Shown here: positions 22,970-32,953 of the stretch, piece by piece
How the letters are laid out: the number at the start of each line of letters is the position of its first letter
Numbering within the stretch: position 1 is the first letter of the stretch
Source: Selaginella moellendorffii
Taxonomy: Eukaryota; Streptophyta; Lycopodiopsida; Selaginellales; Selaginellaceae
Direction of reading: 5' to 3'
Length of the DNA: 64,000 nt
Assembly: GCF_000143415.4 (NCBI RefSeq)
Contig: NW_003314294.1
Coordinates: 69,258-133,257, forward strand
Made by a program: the position numbers and the translations under genes
Notes under the pieces: model-generated
Told to the model about the DNA's origin: nothing
What the model saw: the letters and a program-made list of their open reading frames with translations, nothing else
Database searches by the model: none

Positions 22970-23225
22970 CTTTTGACACTTTACCCCTCATAACCAAATG
23001 TTAATATCAATATATGGTCTGATCTCTTATCTAACAAACAAAGTCGGATCAATCTTTTAACACTTTACCCCTCGGGATCAAATGTCAATCTTAAAATATA
23101 GTGTGATTTTTCTAACCAACTAACAAAATCAGATTTGTCTTTTGACACTTTACCCTTTGGGACTAGATGTTAATCTCAATATGTAGTATGATTTCTTTAG
23201 CCAATTAACAAAATGGGACTTGAGA
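22970..23225. repeat. Tandem repeat, 3 copies of ~80-85 bp
   Basis: Each copy begins tttt(g/a)acactttaccc, continues with a -atgt(t/c)aat-t-aatat-tag/tggt-tgat core and ends near aacaaa. Starts lie at about 22972, 23057 and 23137. It sits in AT-rich island 1 with no gene. Confidence 0.6.
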
Positions 23226-24074
23226 GAGGAAATATAACACTAAACTTCATATATCATTAAGCATCATTAAGTTTTTTTTCTTCCTTTGTTTTCTCCTTTA
23301 TCTTTCCTTTTCTATATTCTTGATGGAAATCATGAAAAATGAGTGGTTGAGCAAAGTTTAATGAAGGTATTATTCTAATCTATTGTTCCTCATTATATGA
23401 TAACTTGTGATTAAGTTTCTTTCATCTTCATGAAAAACTAAAAGTGAGAGTTCTTTATTCAATCTTTAGAAAGCCTCATTTTTTATTGAGAGCAAAAAAG
23501 TCCTCATTTTAGAATTATTCCAATTCTAACTTTATTGAAGACTCTCCTTACTCTTTCAAAAGAATTTAATAAAGAAAGGAATTATTAAGAAAGTGCTCTT
23601 AGATACTTTTAGAGTGATGAAACCTAACTTTTACATGGCTTATGAGTGGATGCAATATTAATAGTGGGGATTAGAGTTTTATGCTTATAAAGAAGATATT
23701 CAAAACAATGATAGATTAAGTGATATCTTCATTGCAAATGTAGAATGGATATGTGAGTGACAGTGGTGAGCAATTTTGGAATAAATTGCCTTGCTTATCA
23801 TATTATATATTAAAGTCTTGTTTCCAAGATTCTCACCACTTTGCATTTGATAATTCAATTATTGTCATTTAAAATTAAGGATTTCTCTTAGCCATTTCCA
23901 ACATTCATATAAAGCATCATGAAGTGAAAAAAACTTGGTTACAAATTGACACCTTTATGATGGAGTTACATTTGAGGATACATACCACCATAGCAATTTT
24001 CCTTATACCAATCCAAGAAAAAATATAAAAAAGGTCTCTAAACCCAAATATACATACAACCCATAAACTCTACT

Positions 24075-24200
24075 GGTCAGCTCTTGTAGATTTGGATGAG
24101 CACAGGCTTTGATGGTTAGGGGGCTCAAGCTTTTTGGCAGATGCGGCAGTAGCAGAGAGTATCGCATCCGGACACACTGGGGATTATACCAAGTCAAAGG
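24075..24200 (-). pseudogene. Fragment of SDH2 exon 2 with intron edge
   Basis: The minus strand reads PLTWYNP... then LPKSLSPLTIKACAHPN. This matches the intron end (PLTWYNP in the same reading) and exon 2 end ([19 protein letters not shown]) of the intact SDH2 at 11127-11295 after deletions. The iron-sulfur cysteines are lost. Retained intron sequence means a DNA copy, not a retrocopy. Confidence 0.65.
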
Positions 24201-24370
24201 AGAAGCAATGCTTTGCAAAGCACACATAGAGTTCGGCAGCCAGATGAACGAATATCGGCAAACAAAACGAAGTCTTAATCTAGGGATTTGCAGGCTTTGA
24301 ACCAAAGAAGCAAGGAAAAACGGAGTACGACAAAAACTCTTCACTGCCGTTTGGTCTCATCTTGCCAATG

Positions 24371-24893
24371 GAGCCACCCGAGCAGCACATCCGGCAGCTT
24401 CCCGTTGATAAAATCACCGTGGCTGAGGAGTCGTCGAGTTCTTCCGGCTCAGAGCTCGTTCTCTACAAGTAAGTTTCTCCCGTACGTAGAAAAGAGAAGT
24501 TTGTCAATGACTTAGCCAACTCGCTCTTCACTTTTTCTTTCTCAGGAGAATCACAGAAGTTAAAGAACAGCGCCAGAAGGCGGTCGTGGAATTGATCTGT
24601 ACTCTCTATTCGTCCAAAAGTTCCTCGACCCGAGGCTGGCTCTGGTGAGATCCCGAGCCTCACAGTGAACGAGAAGGTGGACGGCAACTGTCAATCCGTT
24701 CACGGCAACATGTAAAATCCATGGATCCACTCGGCCGAGAGGTTACCACGGATGATCCTTGGCCGCCGTTTTGAGTGAAGATTGTCAGCATCGTGTTGAG
24801 CGATGCCATGTTCTAAACGCGGCAGTGTAAGTGGCAAAATCATCAAGCTCTTGAGAGGAGTCGAGTTTTCCCGCAGCTGGGATGGATTGACTT
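24371..24893 (+). pseudogene. Broken duplicate of the DUF760 gene, intron retained
   Basis: The plus strand matches the neighbouring gene (26308-27737, minus) from CGAGCAGCACATCC through SSGSELVLYK. It then includes a near-copy of that gene's intron (gtaagtttctc ... tttctcag) and continues to the region of SIHSAE. After a gap it ends with the tttcccgcagctgggatgg piece. Indels and stops interrupt it. Because the intron is present it arose by DNA duplication, in inverted orientation relative to the parent. Confidence 0.88.
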
Positions 24894-25014
24894 GTATTGG
24901 AGCATGAGAGTGGCTTTTGTCTTGACAATTAAATCCAAAACTAGCTTCCTGCCTTGGGAATGTCCAGTGTAATATTATTATTTACTATTCATTTCCTGAA
25001 ATTTTACTAAGAAC

Positions 25015-25419
25015 TTATGAACATTCATGAAATTCAACAGTATGTTCAGCATGTTCAAAACAACCTCTGAAGGACCACATATACCAACCGCCCCAACCTG
25101 TAGTGGTATATTTTGCTGCACCAGTAAAAATTATTACATGATAAGTTTCATAACCCATGGAGAAATCTTCACTTTCTATTATTGGATTTGGATCTGTTTT
25201 TTCGTTGAAGTCGTTCTCATTTGCTTGATTATATATAAAAATATTTACCTTTTTTTTTTTGAGTTTTGAGTTGTAATAATCTAATTTACACATCATAGAA
25301 CTTTGCATATTTACAGGATTCCAACAATGGTCAAAAGTTTGAGCAATAGTAAAGATTATAGAACATGTAAATCCTAACACCAAAATAAGGATGAATGAAC
25401 AAAACTTTACTAATCCCAT
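25015..25419 (-). CDS. Orphan secreted cysteine-containing protein A, 134 aa
   Basis: Single exon in AT-rich DNA. It has an N-terminal signal peptide (hydrophobic residues about 5-26, cleavage likely near TIAQ|TF). The mature part has HCWN, MCKLDYY, IFIYN, DPNPIIESEDF, AAKYTTTGWGGW and GCFEHAEHTVEFHE. I recognise no family. It is clearly related to the plus-strand gene at 28416-28829: the same three Cys positions and about half of the aligned residues identical by eye, which supports real coding. S-protein homologues were considered, but the motif order does not fit. An extracellular role is inferred only from the signal peptide. Confidence 0.7.
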   Translation of the reverse strand: MGLVKFCSFILILVLGFTCSIIFTIAQTFDHCWNPVNMQSSMMCKLDYYNSKLKKKKVNIFIYNQANENDFNEKTDPNPIIESEDFSMGYETYHVIIFTGAAKYTTTGWGGWYMWSFRGCFEHAEHTVEFHECS

Positions 25420-26307
25420 ATTTGAAGAGAATTTTATTATGTCTATTACACTTGTTGTTAAATGGAAATGGACTATGATTTAAATGAAGTTTCAACAATA
25501 AGGACAAAAAACATTGTTAACACTTTCTTAAGTTGATTTAACAGTACTATGATACCAAAACACCAGCTGTCTCTTGTTTTTATTTTTCTCCTATTATTCT
25601 CTCTCTATGTATGGTACTTGTATTGGATTTTTTTAAGCTTAGAAGAAAATTATTTCCCAAGAAATGCTAGTAAATACAAAAAATGTAAATTTTTTTTGGC
25701 AATTTTGATATTTATACATAATCTTACCAGGACAACATGAACCATCCTTTGTATTATGAGTCTTGATAATCTTAATTTATCCCTCTCACTATGCTTTATG
25801 ATTTTAAGAACAGTAATATATTACTACTTGGACAAAATATATTACTAAATTAATATATTACTAAATTTTTTATTAATATAGATTCAGTATTGATGTGAAG
25901 AAATCTAAAGCACTAAGATTTTAAGCAGATAAAAGAAAAATGTGTAACTAAAAGTAGCTATTATTAATATATATGTAGTTAATGACTTTTTAAATCTTGA
26001 ATTGAATTAGTAAAATACCATATCATGTTTTCTAAGGTATGGATTAAGACATTTAATTTTATATAATTGTCTACCTGTCTACTATTTGCCAGAAAATTCA
26101 TTATAAACTATTATTTAACTATTTTACTCAATTAACCTAGTAAGGTTAAAATTGCAAAATTAAATTCTAGATTTTTGCTAGAGTATATATATAAGGGCAT
26201 TCCAAAGATGTAACATTCAATCAACACAGTTTGAAAAGAAGCTGGTGCTCGCAAGCTCCAATACAGATTGCTACAAACTCCAAGTTCAAGGGGGTGTCAC
26301 AGACATC
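25420..26307. other. AT-rich spacer
   Basis: Contains the presumed promoter of protein A and the 3' flank of the DUF760 gene. No further gene, RNA gene or repeat was found. Confidence 0.5.
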
Positions 26308-27737
26308 TTACCCAACCAAGTTGTAGTGAGAATCAACGTGAGCCTCAGCGTCCCACAAGAAGCTCCCAAACACCACCGCTTCCGTCACCAATCTCCTCAG
26401 CCCGGACAAGCTGATGGTAAACGAGTCACCGGCGAGCAAAACCACGGATCCATCCGGGGCGATCTCCGCCTCGGGCTTGCCAAACAGCGCCTGTGTCTGC
26501 CTCTCCACAACGTCCAAGCTCTCCTTGCAACGCAGCGTCGCAAACCTCTGCAAGCTCTCCGGGTCCAGCGACATGACATAGCTCTTGAGCTTGCTCGGCT
26601 TCCATCCCAGCTGCGGGAAAACTCCGGATCCTCCAAGCCCGCCTCGAGTGGTCGACGATTTTGCCGCTTGCATCGCTTGCACTGCCGCGTTTGCCTCGGC
26701 CGCCAGCTTCTCTCCCTCTGCGTCAGTCTTAAAGTCGAGCTCCTCGGACACTCCCGGCCCTGACTCCACTCCTTGTTCTTCGTCCTCGTGTTTGTCGCTG
26801 CTCAGAGCTTTCTTCATGCTCAGGTCGAGCTGATATCTCTGGTCGAGACGCCGGAGGAAGTAGCCAAACACCACCGTCGCCGCATAGAGATGGCCGATCT
26901 TCATCTTGCTGGCTTGGACCAGAGTGTATGGCTCTTGGTAGTGCGGCGAGGGGCGGCCGAGGATCATCCCGAGGTGGTCTCTCACGACCTCAAGAACCTC
27001 GGCCGAGTGGATCGATTCCATGTCGCCCTGCACGGATTGCCAGTTGGTGTCCACCTTTTGGTTCGCGGGGAGGCTCGGAATCTTGGGAACCAGAGCCAGC
27101 CTCGAGTCGAGGAACTTTTGGACGACTAGAGAATAGATCACTTCCACGACCGCTTTCTGGCGCTCCTGTTCTTTAACTTCCGCGATTCTCCTGAGAAAGG
27201 AAAATAGAAGAGAGAGTTGGCTTACGTCTTTCCATTGACAAACTTCTCTTTTCTACGTAAGAGAGAAACTTACTTGTAGAGGACGAGCTCTGAGCCGGAA
27301 GAATTGGTCGACTTCTCAGCCGCGGCGTTCTTATCAGCGGCAAGCTGCTGGATGTGCTGCTCGGCTGCTTCTAGGAAGAGATGAGGATGGCTCTGGAGCA
27401 GCGAGACTAGGAACTGGCCGATGGGCGACTCGGGCTCCCAAGGACCGACCATGGAAGTGGCACTACTTCTTCCACTCTGAGCTTTGACAATGTGACACGG
27501 ACCTCTTCCCGGCCTGGAAAACCCATTTTTTATCCTCAGCGAGTCCCTCTTCCCAAAGAAACTTGTGGAAGCCTGCGAGAGAGACGAGAGAGGGAGCTCA
27601 GATCTAGCCACATCTTGCCCAAATTTCCCTACCGTGAAGTGGATGCTGCGCTTGGCACCGACGCTGGATTGCTGCGCCCGGTACGAGCTGCTCGCAAATC
27701 CGCCGCTGCTGGAAGATCCCACTTGCACTGCCGCCAT
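26308..27737 (-). CDS. Chloroplast DUF760 protein (UV-B-induced protein At3g17800-like), 448 aa
   Basis: Exons are 27737..27274 and 27190..26308; the intron splits a Lys codon in ELVLYK|RIAEVKEQER. The N-terminus (MAAVQVGSSSSGG, Ser-rich, basic) looks like a plastid transit peptide of about 85 aa. The conserved region includes IGQFLVSLLQSHPHLF, IYSLVVQKF, LGMILGRPSP, ATVVFGYFLRRLDQRY, LKSYVMSLDPESLQRFATLR and FGSFLWDAEAHVDS, the pattern of the plant DUF760 family, with an acidic linker between the halves. Molecular function is unknown; Arabidopsis At3g17800 is annotated as UV-B-induced. A broken inverted copy lies 1.5 kb beyond its 3' end. Confidence 0.9.
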
Positions 27738-28415
27738 CGCCGAGACCCGCCGAGACCGCCTCACGCTCAGACCTAAAAATGAAAATCTCACGCGGCCTTT
27801 TGACCCTTTGGTGTCGGAGGAATCCACGTGGCTGCTTCGCAATGTTCCACGTCGGTCAAAATTCTATGATCCACTAGTTCGTTCGGTGACTAGTTGTTAA
27901 CATATGTAAAAGGAATATTGGGTGTGGAATCAACTCCATATACGAAAGTGTTAAGTGGATTAATTTGTAGATGGATTGCTAGAGCACAAATGAATCGATT
28001 CCATTCGATTCGTTTGTCCCTTGCTAGATTTTATGTCAAGTTTTGATTATACATGTAAGCACCAAGAATCTCCAGCTAGCTTTCTCCAAGTTTTCAATGA
28101 TACTCCCAGCATCCAGCACTATCACTAAGTTTAGAGCTGCCTAGTCCTACATTAACATTGGTCAATCTTACAAATATATTTCGTAATTGGATTTTAGTTG
28201 TTGGCGCTAGAAAAATTCTAAACACTGCAAGATTTTATAATGTTTATTTGTATTAAAATCTGTTGTTCTAAACCTACTGAGAACCATAGGAGAAAGATTT
28301 TTACATGTGTCTATATAATTCATATACACTGTTTCTCATAAATGGTATCTGAGCTTTTGTGTTTAGTTTAATATTTTTATTATATACAAATACAACGTAT
28401 TCATGCTTTCCGCCC
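27738..28415. other. Intergenic region between DUF760 gene and protein B
   Basis: The left part is the DUF760 promoter; an ATTCCACGTGG-like stretch at about 27818-27830 and CCACGTCGG at about 27848 are possible G-box-type sites. The rest is AT-rich with no gene seen. Confidence 0.4.
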
Positions 28416-28829
28416 ATGGCATTTCCAAAGTTTTATTTATTTAGTTTTTTTTCACTTTTACTGTATACAAGTTTTATAATTGTTACTCTTTCTCAAGGAT
28501 TTAATCACTGTTGGAATACTGATTGGAAAAAAATAATGACTTGTAAATTAGATTATTACAGATCTAAACATAAAGGAAATGCCTATATATTTATATATAA
28601 CAAATCAAAGTCTTTCAAAGAAGCAATAACTCCAAATCCAATAGAAGAAGCAGATGATTTTCAAATAGACAGTGATGATTTGCAAGCAATAGTTTTTATT
28701 GGCACAGCAAAATACACCACTACTGGTTGGAGTGGCTGGGATTGGTGGTCTTTTACAGGTTGTTACAAACATGTCGATCATACTGTTGAATTTTATGAAT
28801 ATGGACCAAATAAGAATTGTGAAATTTAA
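28416..28829 (+). CDS. Orphan secreted cysteine-containing protein B, 137 aa
   Basis: Single exon, with start at 28416 (cccATGG) chosen over an upstream in-frame ATG because it places the signal peptide (FYLFSFFSLLLYTSFIIV) at the N-terminus. The mature part has HCWN, MTCKLDYY, IFIYN, TPNPIEEADDF, GTAKYTTTGWSGWDWWSF, GCYKHVDHTVEFYE and a fourth Cys near the end (PNKNC) that protein A lacks. It is a paralogue of the gene at 25015-25419 in opposite orientation, with the DUF760 gene between them. No known family is recognised. Confidence 0.72.
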   Translation: MAFPKFYLFSFFSLLLYTSFIIVTLSQGFNHCWNTDWKKIMTCKLDYYRSKHKGNAYIFIYNKSKSFKEAITPNPIEEADDFQIDSDDLQAIVFIGTAKYTTTGWSGWDWWSFTGCYKHVDHTVEFYEYGPNKNCEI

Positions 28830-29253
28830 TATGAATTCCTCTTGTACTTTATATTTTATAAAATAATTTGCTAAGTGTTGCATGCATCAAGGCATGGTTT
28901 GCTAATTAATTATTATTTAATAATTTGATTTATGAAATGGAAGTTTATAATATGGTGAAATAAATCAGAATATACTAGAAAGTGTTTAAGAATGTTTATA
29001 AATTATAAATACAAAATTAATCTAAATGAATAACAACTGTTAAATGGTAAAATATTCTAGAATATTCAAATAAATTCCAAGTATATTCATTAAGTCTAAG
29101 AGTAGAAAGACCAATTGATTTTATAGACCATTCTACTTGGTTTTTACTGCAATTGCCAATAATAATAGTAATACTGTTTATACACTTCTCCCACTTCCAA
29201 GGGATCTGGCTAAAAAGGGAAAAAGAAGAAAAAAGAAAAAAAAAGGGAGAGTT
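28830..29253. other. AT-rich 3' region between protein B and ClpC
   Basis: Probable 3' UTR sequence of two convergent genes, with an A-rich stretch at 29219-29245. No other feature was seen. Confidence 0.45.
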
Positions 29254-32200
29254 TTAAGCAACTCCAGCAGGAGCTTCAATGCTCGAGCTCGATGCGGTTC
29301 CAGCAGTTCCGTTCAGCACCGTCACGTTTCCTTCAGAGTCCACATCTATGATCGCCGAATCGCCCTCTTTCACCTCCCCGGACAGCATCCTCTCGGCCAT
29401 GCTATCCTCGAGAAGCCTCATGATCGCCCTTCGCAGCGGCCGAGCTCCATAGCTCGGGCTATATCCCTCGTCCACCACCCGGTCTCTAAACCTCTCCGTC
29501 ACCTGGAGATCGATCTCCTTCTTCTTGAGCCGCTCAAACACCTCCTTGAGCATGATATCCGCAATCTCCTTCACCTCCGTCTTGGTCAGCTGCCTAAACA
29601 CGATGATCTCGTCCAGACGGTTCAAAAACTCGGGCCTGAAGTACTGCTTGAGCTCCTCGTTCACCAGCGTCTTGATCCGGTTGTAGCTGCTGTCCTTCTC
29701 GCCGTAGTCGAGCTGGAAGCCAATGCCGCCGCCACCCTTCTCGATCACGCTGCTTCCCACGTTGGAGGTCATGATCAGCAGCGTGTTCTTGAAGTCCACC
29801 GTTCGTCCCTTGCTGTCCGTGAGCCTCCCGTCCTCGAGGATCTGGAGCATCATGTTGAACACGTCCGGGTGAGCTTTCTCGATCTCGTCGAACAGCACCA
29901 CGGTGTAAGGACGCCTCCTCACGGCCTCTGTGAGCTGGCCTCCCTCTGTGTAGCCAACGTATCCCGGAGGCGAGCCGATGAGCTTTGACACCGTGTGTCT
30001 TTCCATGAACTCGCTCATGTCGAGCCTGACCATGGCCTCCTCCGAGCCGAAGTAGTACGCCGCCAGGGCCTTTGCGAGCTCCGACTTTCCAACACCGGTA
30101 GGACCGGAGAAAATGAAGCTTGCAATGGGACGGTTCGGGTTCTTGAGGCCGACGCGAGCGCGGCGGATGGCTCGGCTGATCGCCTTCACTGCCTCGTCCT
30201 GTCCAATGACGCGCTGGTGGAGCGTCTCCTCCATTTTCATCAGCCTGTCCGACTCGTCGGTTGAGACTTTCTCCACGGGAATGCCTGTCCATGCTGACAC
30301 TATCTGCTGGATATCGGCCTCTGTGACCAAGGGACCTGTTTCGCCGGCTTCGGTTTCTGCCTTGGACTTCTCTTTTCCTTTCTCGGTGATGGCTGAGATC
30401 TGTGCCTTGAGCTCCATCTCGCGATCTCTCAGCTCGCCAGCCTGCCAGAATAAAAATCAGTCAATTACCATGTAAAATAAAATGGCCTAAGTAAAGACGA
30501 CGGACCTTCTCAAAGTCTTGTCCACGCACAGCTTCGTTTTTCTCTTTGGTGATCTGCCTGAGTTCCTTGTCAAGATCTCTGGCTTCTTCAGGCAGCTACA
30601 GAAAGAAAGAAACAGAAAACGTGTTAGTTGCGATGTCCAAGACTAAAAACAGCGTCACCTGTGCGTGTCTCAGTCGGACGCGAGAACCAGCTTCGTCGAT
30701 AAGATCAATGGCCTTGTCCGGAAGGAAACGGTCGCTGATATACTGGTAAGACAGCTGAGCAGCAGCGACAAGCGCCTCATCTGTGTACCGTAGCTTGTGA
30801 TGGATTTCATATCGCTCTCGCAGTCCTTTGAGAATTTGAATGGTTTCGTCGACGGTGGGCTCCGGCACATTAACTGGCTGGAATCGTCTTTCCAGGGCGG
30901 GATCCTTCTCTATATGTTTCCTGTACTCGTCAATGGTCGTAGCACCAATGCACTGGCAAAAACTGGAATTAGCACAAGTTTCACGATACAAATATTTACC
31001 TGAAGTTCGCCACGAGCAAGAGCAGGCTTCAAAATATTGGCCGCATCGATGGCTCCTTCAGCAGCGCCAGCTCCAATCAAAGTATGCACCTCATCGATAA
31101 CAAGAATAATGTCATCGGATTGCTTAATTTCTTCCATGAGTTTCTTCAGACGCTCTTCAAATTCTCCACGGTACTTTGTCCCGGCGACAAGCAGTCCCAT
31201 GTCTAATGTAACGACCTGAAATATTCAAAGTCAATATGCAAGGACATTTTTCAAAGAAAATGCATAGAACCTTTTTCCCTTCAATAGTTTCAGGAACGTC
31301 TCCTGTCGCAATTCGCTGCGCAAGACCTTCTGCAATTGCAGTCTTTCCAACGCCAGGTTCTCCAATCAAACAAGGATTGTTCTTCGTCCGACGACCAAGA
31401 ATTTGTGTAACACGCTCAATTTGTTGCTGCCTTCCCACCACGGGATCTAGTTTACCCTGTGCAAAAAATAAAAACTTGAGCTACTTGACAAGTTCTCCAG
31501 ACACGGGCACTTACTTCTTCTGCTAGTTTTGTCAAGTTCGTGCCATACTCCTCCAACGTTGGCATCTTGTTGCTACTGCTACCTCCGCCGACACTCGCAC
31601 CAACAGCCTCTGTGCTCTCTCCGACCATTCGAATAACCTGAAAAACAACACGAATGTTTTTTCTTGTTACTTCAATTAGCTAGGTTTACCTGCGTCCGAA
31701 TGTTTCCAGGATCAGCTCCCAGGTTTTCAAGCACACGAGCTGCCACACCTTCTCCTTCTCGCAAAAGTCCAAGAAGCAAATGCTCCGACCCGATGTAATT
31801 GTGTCCTGTGAGACAAAAGACAAAAGAATAACACGTTGTGAGCTGCAAAAGCTTTCAAGCAAGACGACCACTCACCCAGCTGGCGTGCTTCTTCGAGAGA
31901 AAGCTCCAATACACGCTTTGCGCGAGGAGTGAAAGGAATCTCCACGGCAACAAAACCACTTCCCCTTCCAATAATCTTCTCAACCTCCACCCGAGCTTCC
32001 TTGAGATTAACTCCCATGGACTTCAAAACCTTGGCAGCGATACCGGTCCCTTCTCCGATAAGACCCAGAAGAATCTGTTCAGTGCCTACAAAATTGTGTC
32101 CCAGCCTGCGAGCCTCCTCCTGTGCCAGCATGATAACTTTGATGGCTTTCTCGGTGAAGCGCTCGAACATAGCGACAACCACACCACGAGAAGCACCTCT

Positions 32201-32476
32201 TCCCCCGCTGGTGGAAACACTTGAAACCACTGAGTTCCAATCCTTGCAAGTTCTCGTTGCTAGAGAATCCAAGGGACTTGGCTTTCGCATGCCGACATAC
32301 GTTTGTAGCGTCCTCGTTCTCGTGATAAAGGCTGCTCGGACTTGGCCATGATTCGAGCCTCTTATCATACTCACAGTACCTCTTCTTGTTCTACTGGATT
32401 TTTGTTGCCGGCTTGCGGGAACGCTGCGAATCCCAGCCGACAGGGCTGGAGACTGAGAAAGTGCTCCGGCCGCCAT
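29254..32476 (-). CDS. CLPC: Chloroplast Hsp100 chaperone ClpC, 937 aa
   Basis: Eight exons: 32476..31876, 31805..31690, 31637..31515, 31456..31271, 31215..31000, 30952..30659, 30595..30506 and 30441..29254. Order: transit peptide (about 1-90); Clp N repeats ([20 protein letters not shown], then [17 protein letters not shown]); AAA+ module 1 with GEPGVGKT and DEVH; the M/UVR linker ([12 protein letters not shown]); module 2 with [16 protein letters not shown] and the GYVGY pore loop; and an acidic C-tail. ClpC feeds proteins to ClpP in the stroma and helps import at the envelope. Length matches plant ClpC1 (about 930 aa). The intron after exon 4 has a weak donor (GTTCTA). Confidence 0.96.
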
Positions 32477-32786
32477 GTTTCTCGACTTATTGGAAGATCT
32501 TGGTTTCTGCAAAACAAAAAATCTTGAGTTCGAGAAAAAAAATCGCAAAAGGAATCAAACCAGCAACCAAAAGCAGAGAAGAAATTTAGACTTTCAGCGA
32601 AGAAAGCAAACCAGAGAAAAAATATTAAGTCCAGCAAAGAAAAAAACACGAAAAAATCAATGCTCTGTGCAGGAAACCGTGCCGCCACACAAATGCCTCG
32701 AGCGGGAAACGCCGCAATCCAAGCAGCGCCACAGCAGCTGGAATTCACCGATTACTCACGCGCACAGCAAGCGGCCGCGAGAATCC

Positions 32787-32797
32787 AAAAACCCTAG
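32787..32797. promoter_or_regulatory. Telo-box-like element upstream of ClpC
   Basis: AAAAACCCTAG lies 311 bp before the ClpC ATG, between it and the 3' end of the PPR gene. It matches the telo-box core found upstream of several other genes here. Confidence 0.4.
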
Positions 32798-32953
32798 AAT
32801 CCGAAACGCACGAAATCTAACCAAAACCTCGTCGCCAATCCGCGAGAGCGCGGCCAGCGCAAGAGCTTTGGATTGGCACGCGAGCGCTTACCGGAGCCCT
32901 GGAGCCGCCTTCACCTCCTCCACACAAACACGCAAATTTTGGAGATATCCTGC

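Larger units (their letters stand above)
18022..24050. other. AT-rich, gene-empty island 1
   Basis: Visibly AT-rich throughout, in sharp contrast with the GC-balanced genes on both sides. There are only short chance ORFs and no recognisable domains. It contains two small tandem repeat clusters (listed separately) and no LTR or terminal inverted repeat that I could pair. Its right edge carries gene fragments at 24.1-24.9 kb. It is probably old, decayed repeat DNA. Confidence 0.6.

Noticed and set aside
25015-28829. S-protein homologue (self-incompatibility S1) assignment for the orphan pair
   Set aside because: Size and secretion fit, but the conserved order of Trp, Cys and Asp motifs of that family is not present.
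29137-29988. 283-aa plus-strand ORF (and the antisense ORFs at 26245, 54645, 55060, 58026)
   Set aside because: They are antisense shadows over GC-balanced exons of ClpC, DUF760, PPR and TEL.
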